This document shows, in pieces, positions 52,401 to 59,633 of a stretch of DNA of 64,000 bases. The stretch is from Streptomyces sp. PKU-EA00015 (GTDB lineage: Bacteria; Actinomycetota; Actinomycetes; Streptomycetales; Streptomycetaceae), in contig NZ_JABZEE010000042.1 of assembly GCF_013387495.1 (NCBI RefSeq), positions 47,487 to 111,486 of the forward strand, read 5' to 3'. Both the position numbers and the translations under genes were made by a program. The notes beneath the pieces were generated by a model that saw only the letters and a list, made by a program, of their open reading frames with translations, was not told where the DNA came from and did not search any database. Each line of letters begins with the position of its first letter. Positions within the stretch are counted from its first letter, which is position 1.

Positions 52401-53807
52401 CCCGTCGTACGAGAGCAGGCCCTCGTACACGTAGCCGATCTGCTCGACGTCCAGCGCGCGGAAGCTCAGCGTGCGGACCTCGCGCTGCTTGCCCTTGCCG
52501 ACGCGGACCTCCTGCACCGACTGGAGCATGTGCAACACGGTCCGGTCGTCGATCGGAAGCAGCGGGGTGGAGCGCTCCAGCCACGGGTACTTGTCCGGGT
52601 CGAAGATCGAGCCGTCGTACGCGGGGAGCTTGAGCTCCGGGTGGTCCACTCCCCCGTGCACGGCGTGGAACAAAGCAATGAGCCGGTGCCACGCGGACGT
52701 GGTGTGCTCCAGCGAGGTCTCGCCCTCCTCGTCCGCCCGCGCCTTGAGTTCGTTGCGCAGGAAGCGCGCCGAGTACGACCGCGCGTACACCTCGTTGTCG
52801 GCGGGCAGCAGGCCGCGTTCCTCGGCGAAGAGCAGGAAGACGACGCGCATCATGACGGCGACCGCGCCGCGGTACACGTCGCTCGCCGCGACACCGGACG
52901 CGTGGAGGCCCGGCGCGCCGTTCTCGATGGCGCGGACGTCCGCTCGCCCTATGGCGTCGACGAGGAGTTCCACGGCCTGCCGGACCTGCACGCCAAGAGC
53001 TTCCGTGACGTCCTCGCCCGCCGCGAGGCTGGCCTTGAGCAGGCCGACGAGCGTCTCGGCCTCCTCGTACTCGAAGAAGCGGCGGCGGCGCAGCAGGGAC
53101 ACGAAGGCGCGCACGACGTTGCGTTCGGCGGCCTCGTTCCAGCCGATGGAGTCGAAGACGGCGGTGGTCGTCACGCCGCCGACCGGCGCCCACACCAGGC
53201 ACCACCAACGGCCGTCCGTGACCAGCCCGAGCGCAACGCCGTGGTGGCGGAGCAGGCGGGCGAGGCGGTCGGCGGGGCCGGCGGCCCAGTCTCCGTCACG
53301 GGCCCCTCCGCCCGCCCGGCCGGTGGGGACGGTCCCGGCGGGGACGGTCATGCCGAGGAGGCGGACGCGCTTGGCGGCGGAGTCGGTGTCCGGTTCGGCG
53401 GCGAGGTCGGCGCCGGGCTCGACGAGGGCGAAGTCGGGGCGGACCTCGGTGTTGTGCTCGGCGACGCGCAGGGTGAGGCGGTCGAGGCCGTGGTGTTCGG
53501 CGTCGCCCTGGCGGAAGGCGAGGGCGTCGTCCCAGCCGAGGAGTTGGCGCAGGACGTAGGCCACCCACTCGTCGCGGCCGGCGACGGTGTCGGTCTGCCA
53601 GTCGGCGTGGCGGGCGCGCAGCCGGGCCCGTTCGTCCTTCTCCAGGGCGTCGAGCTGGGGCCAGGCGCGCAGCAGGACGGGCATGGTGAGGAAGGGGCCG
53701 GAGACCTCGGTGAGGTCCAGCCACTCCTGGTGCTGCTGGCGGCCGTCGAGCGCCTTGGCCTTGGCGGCGGCGAGTCCACTGCTCTTGGGGGTGGCGGGGC
53801 GGCTCAT
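49491..53807 (-). CDS. drmMI: DISARM adenine methyltransferase DrmMI
   Basis: 1438 residues, ATG 53807 overlapping the drmD stop by ATGA. A large N6-adenine methylase of the Eco57I/PglX-like kind: nuclease-like N-terminal third, SAM motif region LRKNTGTHYTPRFLAEEV ... VADIAMGSAAFLVAACRYLADRL (~600-680), YGVDINPMAVEMAKLSLW, and catalytic motif IV VVGNPPFLGG near residue 926. A target-recognition-like C-terminal third follows. In class 1 DISARM DrmMI methylates host DNA so that DrmAB-dependent restriction spares it. Pairing with a DrmD-type SNF2 helicase as drmD-drmMI is the class 1 arrangement, but here the pair lies ~28 kb from drmABC. A plus-strand GTTCACA inside the gene (50569) is most likely chance. 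Confidence 0.88.
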   Translation of the reverse strand: MSRPATPKSSGLAAAKAKALDGRQQHQEWLDLTEVSGPFLTMPVLLRAWPQLDALEKDERARLRARHADWQTDTVAGRDEWVAYVLRQLLGWDDALAFRQGDAEHHGLDRLTLRVAEHNTEVRPDFALVEPGADLAAEPDTDSAAKRVRLLGMTVPAGTVPTGRAGGGARDGDWAAGPADRLARLLRHHGVALGLVTDGRWWCLVWAPVGGVTTTAVFDSIGWNEAAERNVVRAFVSLLRRRRFFEYEEAETLVGLLKASLAAGEDVTEALGVQVRQAVELLVDAIGRADVRAIENGAPGLHASGVAASDVYRGAVAVMMRVVFLLFAEERGLLPADNEVYARSYSARFLRNELKARADEEGETSLEHTTSAWHRLIALFHAVHGGVDHPELKLPAYDGSIFDPDKYPWLERSTPLLPIDDRTVLHMLQSVQEVRVGKGKQREVRTLSFRALDVEQIGYVYEGLLSYDGRRATEHMVGLIGPEGLEHEVPLRELESLAAKAGASVTALAKSIHEKWKDPKPPATAGQLEKKLAPVSAEDAAEARRRLNAVTKDAELTERLLPFVGILRDDLRGLPTVIPNGALYVTESSLRKNTGTHYTPRFLAEEVVLHALEPLVYEPGPLQTADTWKWRLKEPEQILELKVADIAMGSAAFLVAACRYLADRLIEAKEDKGDLDAMAYRAGRAVDAVTAADAEQDPVVVEARRQIIEHCLYGVDINPMAVEMAKLSLWLVSMDPERPFTFLDDRLVAGDSLLGVHSMEQLQSVHMKPGRQSDILAEEARQLVDQLTQERLAITAIKGVDLQALKDKRARLAEVNRHSERLRLVGDLIAGAALATCASGRVEWYAPNGGERVRELFPQAAWIVQQIMENGVEDDSEVVREARAQAEEWLAAELPDGALQRRPVHWPLVFPEVFSKRGGFDAVVGNPPFLGGAKITPSMGVAYRQMIAEHVSNGVSKTNTDLVAFFLMRCSALVGQEGALALLATNSLAQGDTRAVGLEQLLSSGWTINRAIRSEPWPSRSAALEYCAVWMGRIKIALKVLDGGSVPGITASLSAATRLESKAFGLVQEGRFAFIGHHVNGSGFVLNHEEASRLLARAARNADVVFPYVIGQDLNQSPASQASRWVINFGERDLDQARSYPDCLEIVERLVRPEREGRNRAAHGRRWWRFADYRKGMEEAISGVERCVALAQVSKTVMPVMVSARQVFSHKVIVFATEDYADLALYSSCLHYWWALDRSATMKADLSYSPSDVAVTFVRPALTTRLRTLGGELDAHRRDLMADRKMGLTSVYNLVHIPDCQDEDIVELRRIHEAIDKATVEAYGWHDLLDHSGQTPPIDPTHEAFPLDHGFHETDQGTRYTIGLLARTEIIDRLRQLNHQAYADEVHLGLHKGVTEKKAREKHPDLPPPSPEAIRKRKEQLAARGGSDFGEGIEGALF

Positions 53808-56800
53808 CGGCTGGCTTCCTTTGCGGGGACGACGAAGACGACTGCGACGGGGAAGAGGTGCGAGCGGGGCTCGTGGTAGCGGGCGGCGATGGCGGCGAGT
53901 TCGCGGGTCCGCTCGGCAGGCAGGCCCTTGAGGCGATCGTCCCAGCGTTTGCGGTCGTCCTCGAACTGGCGGCGTTCGTGGCCGGCCAGTTCGTGGGTGG
54001 ACAGCAGGGCGAGCTGTTCGCCCTCGCCTTCGCCCTCTTCCTTGAGCTTGGCGCGCAGGGTGTTCTCGAAGCGGTCGAGGGTGGCGGTGATGCGCCGCTC
54101 TTCCTCGGCCTGGCGGTCGGCGAGGCGGCTTTCGAGCTGGCGGCCGAGTTCGCGGGCGCGGGCGGAGAGGGAGTCGTACAGCGGCTGCTGGAGCTTCGGC
54201 CAGGCGTCGGTGAGCTGCTGCCGCAGGTGCGGCGCGGCCTCGGTGCCGTCGGTGAGGGCGCGGGAGAGGACGCGGCCCTGCTCGCCGACGGATTCCCAGC
54301 GACGGAAGCGTCCGGTGTCACCGAACCAGCCGCCCGCGTAAAGGACTTCCTCGTGAAGGCGGGTGCCGTCGTTGCCGACGAGGACGTACCGGGCGTACGC
54401 GGAGACGAGCGTCGTCGTGACGGCCGGGTCGTCGGAGACGACGGCGGCGACGCGCTTGAGGCCGACCGAGTCCGCGTTCCAGACGGCGGCCGTGAGCAGG
54501 CGCGTCGAGAGGGCGACGAGCGGGTGCTTGAGGTGGGCGAGGACGACGTCGTCGCGGCCGTGCGCGGCGACGGCCGGGGAGAAAGTGAGGGGGCGCTGCT
54601 CGCCGTCGCGGAGCTTGTGGGCGAGGCCGCGGGTGGCTCGCTCCCAACTCCCCGAGAGCGGCTGGACGTCGAACAGGTCGCCCGGCTCGAAGTCCTCCGC
54701 GCCCACCAGCGAGGGAACGAGGGCGGGTTGGTGGTCGAGGGCGAGGGCGGTGTCGACGACGCGCTTGATGTTCACGGGTGTGAGACCGAGCGTGGAGACC
54801 GTGTCGTCGTACTGGTCGGCGAGCTTCTTCGTCTGCGCGGTGACGTTCTGCTCGGGTGCGACCTCGCCGCCAGTGCGGCGGCCCTTGATGGGCTTGGGCT
54901 TGGCGTTCTCGATGTCGACAGGGCCGGTGTCGCCGGTCATGCGGCGCTGGACGGCGTCGGCGAGGACGGCGTTGACGGAGCCCAGGTCGTGCTCCATGCG
55001 CGCGACCTTCTTGGCGACGCGGGAGAGGAACTCCAGGTCGGCCTCGTAGGAGCCGGCCTGGGCCTGCTGCCAGCCGGAGCCGATGAAGTGGGTGATCTCC
55101 GGATCGCACTTCTGGCCCCAGCGGTCGATGCGGCCGATGCGCTGTTCGAGCTTGTTGGGGTTGAAGGGGATGTCGTAGTTGATCAGCCGGTGGCAGTGGT
55201 TCTGAAGGTCGATGCCCTCGCCGGCGGCGTCGGTGGCGAGGAGGATGCGGACCTTGCCCTCCGCGCGGGTCGGGTCGGCCTGGAAGCCGAGGCGGATCCG
55301 TTCGCGTTCCTCGGCGGACAGGCCGCCGTGGAGGCGCTCGACGCGGCCGCCGTCGGTGAGTTCCTCCTGCCGGAGGAGGTTGTGAAGCCATTCCTGGGTG
55401 TCGCGGTACTCGGTGAAGACCACGACGCGCTCGTTGGTCCAGTGCTTGCCGTCGGACGTCCGGCAGATGGCCTTGAGCTCGTTGATGAGCGCTTCGGCCT
55501 TGGAGTCGGGGGCGGCCTCGTGGGTGAGGGCCCAGCGCTCCATGTGCTGGAGGAGGTCGAGCTCCTGGCCGTCCTCAGCGGGGGTGAGAGAGGTGGAGCG
55601 GGTCAGGGCGTCGTCCTCGGCGTCGACGAGGCCCGTGTCATCGAGGTCGGCGACGAGGTCGGCGAACTCCTCCAGCCACTCGGGGACGTCGGCGGCGGCC
55701 GCGCGACCGCGCACCGGGCCGGTGTCCTCCAGGTGGGAGAGGTAGACCTGCACGGTGTGGAGGAAAGCGGCCGGGGAGGAGAACAGGCGCTTCTTCAGCA
55801 GCAGCGTCACCAGGTCGGCCGCCCGGCGTCCGCCACGGGCCTGCGGGGTGAGCTTCTTACGGCGCAGCTCGGCGAACGAGCCGAGCAGCTGGTGGATCTC
55901 GCGCTCCTGCGGCGTGTAGTCGACGGACAGCTCCACGGTCCGGCGGGTGCGGAAGCGCGGGGTGCCGTCGGCGTTGGTGACGGACGACTTCAGGCGGCGT
56001 ACGACGGTGTCCTTGAGGGCTTCCTTGTCGGGGTCGACGCCGCGGGCGAAGCGCTGGTCGTCGATGAGTTCAAGAAGGGCCGTGTAGGACTCGGGGTAGC
56101 CGTTGTGCGGGGTGGCGGAGAGGAACAGCCGGTGCTCGAAGTGCGGGACGAGGCGGCGGATCAGCTTGGTCTGCTGGGAGTCGACGGCGTAGACCTGCTT
56201 GGGCGCGGCGGGCGCGACGTGGTGGGCCTCGTCGAGGACGAGCAGGTCGAAGAAGCGCTTGTGCTCGCCGTCGCTGCTCTCCTCCGGGGCGCCGATGACC
56301 TCGTCGAGGAGGCGCTGGGCCTTCTGGCCGCGCAGCCACGGCAGGGACACGATGGTGAGCGGGTGGACGCGGAACGGGTTGGCAGCCGTGCCGTGGGTCC
56401 GGCGCAGCCGGGCGCAGTGCTCGGAGTCGACGATGGTGAACTCGAGGCCGAACTTCTCGGCCATCTCGTCGCGCCACTTGAGGGTGAGGCCGGCCGGGCA
56501 GACGACCATGACCCGCCGGGCCCGGCCGCGCAGCAGCAGCTCCTGGACGACCAGTCCGGCCTCGATGGTCTTGCCGAGGCCGACGTCGTCGGCGAGGAGC
56601 AGGTTGACGCGGGGGGCGCCGACAGCACGGGAGACGGGCTCCAGCTGGTAGGGCTCGACGGCGACGCCGGAGCGGAACGGGGCCTGGAGGGTTTTGGCGT
56701 CGGCGGAGGCGACGGCGGACCAGCGCACGGCGTCGAGGAACGCGGCGAGGCGGTTCGGGGAGTCGTACTGGCCGGTGGAGGCGTCAGGGAGGGAGCCGGC

Positions 56801-57064
56801 GGGCAGCACGCGGCGGCCGGGCTCGACCTCCCAGATGACGGAGAGGGTGTCGCCGAAGCGGCCGTCGGCGACGGACTGGAGGTGGACGAGGGTGGCGGCC
56901 CGGCGGGGGGCGGCGTCCTCTCCCTCCTCCACGGTGTCGGAAGCCGGCGAGGGCTCGACGCGGGCGACGACCCAGGACTGTCCTCGTACCTCGACGAGCT
57001 TGCCCTCCTCGGGGAGCTCCTCCGCCTCGGTGCGTTCCGTCTCGCGCTGGGCTGCTGGCGTCAT
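53804..57064 (-). CDS. drmD: DISARM SNF2-family helicase DrmD
   Basis: 1086 residues, ATG 57064. SNF2-like SF2 helicase: Walker A LADDVGLGKTIEAGLVVQEL (~163), LVLDEAHH (~276), SATPHNGYPES, and the second lobe VVFTEYRDTQEWL ... ATDAAGEGIDLQNHCHRLINYD with RIGRIDRWGQ (~620-650). The C-terminal ~250 residues are helical and charged. The gene is the first of a two-gene operon with drmMI and is preceded by a 125-base gap carrying a GTTCACA element. DrmD is characteristic of class 1 DISARM and is probably a DNA translocase. Confidence 0.88.
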   Translation of the reverse strand: MTPAAQRETERTEAEELPEEGKLVEVRGQSWVVARVEPSPASDTVEEGEDAAPRRAATLVHLQSVADGRFGDTLSVIWEVEPGRRVLPAGSLPDASTGQYDSPNRLAAFLDAVRWSAVASADAKTLQAPFRSGVAVEPYQLEPVSRAVGAPRVNLLLADDVGLGKTIEAGLVVQELLLRGRARRVMVVCPAGLTLKWRDEMAEKFGLEFTIVDSEHCARLRRTHGTAANPFRVHPLTIVSLPWLRGQKAQRLLDEVIGAPEESSDGEHKRFFDLLVLDEAHHVAPAAPKQVYAVDSQQTKLIRRLVPHFEHRLFLSATPHNGYPESYTALLELIDDQRFARGVDPDKEALKDTVVRRLKSSVTNADGTPRFRTRRTVELSVDYTPQEREIHQLLGSFAELRRKKLTPQARGGRRAADLVTLLLKKRLFSSPAAFLHTVQVYLSHLEDTGPVRGRAAAADVPEWLEEFADLVADLDDTGLVDAEDDALTRSTSLTPAEDGQELDLLQHMERWALTHEAAPDSKAEALINELKAICRTSDGKHWTNERVVVFTEYRDTQEWLHNLLRQEELTDGGRVERLHGGLSAEERERIRLGFQADPTRAEGKVRILLATDAAGEGIDLQNHCHRLINYDIPFNPNKLEQRIGRIDRWGQKCDPEITHFIGSGWQQAQAGSYEADLEFLSRVAKKVARMEHDLGSVNAVLADAVQRRMTGDTGPVDIENAKPKPIKGRRTGGEVAPEQNVTAQTKKLADQYDDTVSTLGLTPVNIKRVVDTALALDHQPALVPSLVGAEDFEPGDLFDVQPLSGSWERATRGLAHKLRDGEQRPLTFSPAVAAHGRDDVVLAHLKHPLVALSTRLLTAAVWNADSVGLKRVAAVVSDDPAVTTTLVSAYARYVLVGNDGTRLHEEVLYAGGWFGDTGRFRRWESVGEQGRVLSRALTDGTEAAPHLRQQLTDAWPKLQQPLYDSLSARARELGRQLESRLADRQAEEERRITATLDRFENTLRAKLKEEGEGEGEQLALLSTHELAGHERRQFEDDRKRWDDRLKGLPAERTRELAAIAARYHEPRSHLFPVAVVFVVPAKEASR

Positions 57065-57163
57065 CGGCAGTGTTCCCCTCGGTCCGTCCTGCTGCCGTTC
57101 GTAGACAAGTGTCCTGTCTTCCCACCCGAACGGTGCGACGGCATCCTAACATCGCGAGCAGGC

Positions 57164-57170
57164 TGTGAAC
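57164..57170 (-). promoter_or_regulatory. GTTCACA element before drmD
   Basis: Read on the minus strand as TCTGTTCACAGCC, about 100 bases before the drmD start. TAGGAT (57143-57148) follows after 15 bases, so here TTCACA could serve as a -35 box. The TTGAC half is degenerate. Confidence 0.45.
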
Positions 57171-57189
57171 AGAGATTACAAAGATGATC

Positions 57190-58449
57190 TCAGGTCATCC
57201 GGTTCAGCCGAGTGAGCAGGGCTCGTGAGCGGCCCCGCCTCGGGTCGTCCTCCGTGAAGGCCCGCTCCTCGTCGTCCGCGAGGCGACGCAGCAGCTCATG
57301 GGCAGGATGGCGCTCGCCGGATCTCACGAGAAGCACCGCGATTTCGTAGCGCGTGTCCAGGACGGCCGGGTTGGAGGGACCCAGCAGACTGCGCTGCTCG
57401 GCAAGAACGGACCTGAGTTCGTCGAGGGCCTCGCGGGTGCGCCCGAGGGCCCCCGCACACAGGGCTATGCCGACCCGTGCGGCAAGGACGTCGGCGCCGG
57501 CCAGATCGGCCGACACCAGCAGCTCCTCGTACGCCGCGAGCGCGGGCGCGGGGCGACCCGCACGCCGCAGCGCGGCGATCTCCGCGAGCCGGGGGTGTGC
57601 CGTCGCCGCCTGACCGACGGGGGCCGGGACCCAGGGGTCGAGCAGGGCCCGCACCTCGGAGGCCGAGGCAGGACGATCCTCGGGAAGCTTCTCCAGCAGG
57701 GCCCCCACCAGCCTGTCCAGGCCGTCGGGGACGTCGGGCCGGCGGCGGGTGAGCGGGGGGACAGGCTCGGTCGCGTGCCGGTGATAGAGCATGAAGGGAC
57801 CGCCTTCGGTGAACGGCGGCGTTCCAGCGAGGAGTTCGTAGAGCACGCAGCCCAGGGAGTAGAGGTCGCTCGCCGGCACCGTCTTGCCGACGGCCTGTTC
57901 GGGCGCCATGTAGACGACGGTGCCGAGGGCGGCATTGCTCGCCGTGAGCCTGGTCTCACCGGGCCGGGGCTCCAAGGCCGCGGCCACTCCGAAGTCCAGC
58001 ACCTTGACCTGTCCGGCATCGGTGATCATGAGGTTGGACGGTTTGAGGTCGCGGTGGACGATGCCCTGCCCATGGGCGTAGGCAAGGACATCGGCGACGG
58101 CTTGGGCGATCCCGGCGGCGCGGTCGATCGCCATCGGGCCCTCGTCCTTGAGGACGGCGTCGAGGGCACGGCCGTCCACGAGCTCCATGACGAGGTACAG
58201 CTCGCCGTCGTGGCTGCCGTGGTCGAGGACGGCAGGAATGCCGGGGTGGCTGAGACGGCCGGTGAGGCGGGCCTCGCGCAGGAAGCGGCGTTCCAGGGTG
58301 GTGAGTTCGGAGCCGTATCCCTGGGGAGCGAGCAGTTTGAGAGCGACCTCGTGACCGCCCTGGTCGTGGTCGCGCGCCGCCCAGACGACGCCCATGCCGC
58401 CCCGGCCCAGCTCGTGCGTCAGCTCGTACCGCCCCAGGCTTCGCCGCAT
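57190..58449 (-). CDS. Hanks-type Ser/Thr protein kinase with helical C-terminal domain
   Basis: 419 residues from ATG 58449 (GTG 58464 possible). Kinase domain ~7-260: glycine loop LGRGGMGVVW, Lys38 in VALKLL, HRDLKPSN, DFGVAAAL and MAPEQ are all intact. The C-terminal ~150 residues are tetratricopeptide-like helices (RLAEIAALRRAGRPAPALAAYEELL ...). There is no transmembrane segment, so it is soluble. It is encoded 99 bases after a second soluble kinase on the same strand. Confidence 0.88.
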   Translation of the reverse strand: MRRSLGRYELTHELGRGGMGVVWAARDHDQGGHEVALKLLAPQGYGSELTTLERRFLREARLTGRLSHPGIPAVLDHGSHDGELYLVMELVDGRALDAVLKDEGPMAIDRAAGIAQAVADVLAYAHGQGIVHRDLKPSNLMITDAGQVKVLDFGVAAALEPRPGETRLTASNAALGTVVYMAPEQAVGKTVPASDLYSLGCVLYELLAGTPPFTEGGPFMLYHRHATEPVPPLTRRRPDVPDGLDRLVGALLEKLPEDRPASASEVRALLDPWVPAPVGQAATAHPRLAEIAALRRAGRPAPALAAYEELLVSADLAGADVLAARVGIALCAGALGRTREALDELRSVLAEQRSLLGPSNPAVLDTRYEIAVLLVRSGERHPAHELLRRLADDEERAFTEDDPRRGRSRALLTRLNRMT

Positions 58450-58547
58450 CGCGCCCGTCCCCACTCCTGGCGCCGGCGGCGCCCGTCACACCCCTACGGC
58501 CGGGGCGGTGCGGTGCGCCCGGCCAGCGACGGCCATCCTCTCACCGA

Positions 58548-59498
58548 TCACAGGGGCCTCGGCCCCTGTGGGACGAGGAAGGGACGGCGTGGGTCCTCGG
58601 GCAGGCCGCGACGGGTGGCCAGCGCCGGATCGGACGCGGGGAGGAACGGGCCGAGGGTGGCGTACACCTCGGTGGCGGTGGAGGGCCGGCCGTCCGGGCT
58701 CTTGGCGAGCAGCGACGTCACCAGCGCCTCGAGCGGTTCTGGAACATCCGCGCGTGTTTCTCCGATCGGCGGCGGGGTCTCGCCGAGATGGCAGGAGGCG
58801 AGGCGGGCCGGCTGGGAGACGTTGAACGGAGGTGCACCCGTAAGCATGTGATGGAGGAGGCAACCGACCGCGTAGAGGTCGCTGCGACCGTCGATCCGGC
58901 CGTGCCCCTCGAGCAGTTCCGGTGAGGCGCACAGGATGTTGCCGATACCCTCGCCGGTCATGGTCAGCCGCGGATCGGCGTCGGCGAGGGACTTCACCAG
59001 TCCGAAGTCGAGGATCTTGACGACACCGTCGCGGCGGATCATGACGTTCTGCGTCTTGAGATCACGATGCACGAGGCCGGCCTCGTGGGCGGCAGACAGT
59101 CCGGAGCACAGTTGGGCGGCGACCGCGGCGGCGGTCGGCACGTCGAACCGTCCGCCGTCCTGCTGGTCGAAGAGGTGCTCCAGGGTGGTGCCGTCGACCA
59201 GTTGCATCACCAGGCAGCAGGTGTCGTCGGTGATCGACGCGTCGTGAACCGTGGTGATGTTGGGATGGTCGAGGCGGGCGGCTGCTCGGGCCTCCCGGTG
59301 GAAGCGGGCCAGCGCCGCCTCACGACTGCTGGGTACGGCGAGCAGTTCGGCGGCGACGGTCTTGACCGCGACCGGTCGTTCGAGGGAGAGGTCCCGCGCC
59401 TGCCAGACCTGGCCCATCACGCCGCGCCCGAGCACCGAAGCGAGTTCGTATCGGTCACACAGCACCATTCCTGGCACGAAGGTCTGCAAATTCCCCAT
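58548..59498 (-). CDS. Soluble Hanks-type Ser/Thr protein kinase
   Basis: 316 residues from ATG 59498 (the frame extends to 59516). Motifs: glycine loop LGRGVMGQVWQARD, VAVKTV, HRDLKTQN, DFGLVKSL and a variant CASPELL in place of APE. There is no transmembrane helix or sensor domain; the protein ends shortly after the kinase domain. It is divergent from the N6-methylase gene at 59634 with a 135-base gap holding a TTGAC-N3-GTTCACA element and a palindrome, and precedes the second kinase gene. Kinases beside DNA methylases recall Pgl/BREX type 2 (PglW/PglX), but these kinases are much smaller than PglW. Confidence 0.88.
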   Translation of the reverse strand: MGNLQTFVPGMVLCDRYELASVLGRGVMGQVWQARDLSLERPVAVKTVAAELLAVPSSREAALARFHREARAAARLDHPNITTVHDASITDDTCCLVMQLVDGTTLEHLFDQQDGGRFDVPTAAAVAAQLCSGLSAAHEAGLVHRDLKTQNVMIRRDGVVKILDFGLVKSLADADPRLTMTGEGIGNILCASPELLEGHGRIDGRSDLYAVGCLLHHMLTGAPPFNVSQPARLASCHLGETPPPIGETRADVPEPLEALVTSLLAKSPDGRPSTATEVYATLGPFLPASDPALATRRGLPEDPRRPFLVPQGPRPL

Positions 59499-59537
59499 CC
59501 TCCACACTTCCCACACAGCAGCAGCACGGATCTATCC

Positions 59538-59552
59538 TGTGAACAAAGTCAA
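59538..59552 (-). promoter_or_regulatory. Shared island motif TTGAC-N3-GTTCACA
   Basis: Read on the minus strand as TTGACTTTGTTCACAGGATAG, 40 bases before the kinase start at 59498. On the plus strand the same bases give GTGAAC-N17-TAGCCT toward the methylase gene. Confidence 0.6.
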
Positions 59553-59556
59553 TCAT

Positions 59557-59580
59557 CGTAGTAGCCTGGGCATTACTACG
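59557..59580. promoter_or_regulatory. Palindrome, possible operator
   Basis: CGTAGTA (59557-59563) and TACTACG (59574-59580) form a perfect 7-bp inverted repeat with a 10-base centre, 54 bases before the methylase start and 5 bases from the motif at 59538-59552. Confidence 0.4.
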
Positions 59581-59633
59581 GCTGCCGGGACCGCCGACCA
59601 ACCCGGTGGCCCGATGAACCCGGAGCCTCCCAG

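Noticed and set aside
53858..57187. 1109-codon plus-strand frame opposite drmD, and similar long frames opposite cstA (2580-4577) and the giant helicase (27095-29584)
   Set aside because: Low-complexity Gly/Glu/Val/Arg translations with no domain; they are the antisense reading of strongly G/C-biased third positions in the real genes.
21253..59552. Reading the TTGAC-N3-GTTCACA copies as ordinary housekeeping promoters or as LexA boxes
   Set aside because: No -10 hexamer at 16-18 bases after TTGAC in the four best copies, and the GAAC-N4-GTTC symmetry of a LexA site is absent.
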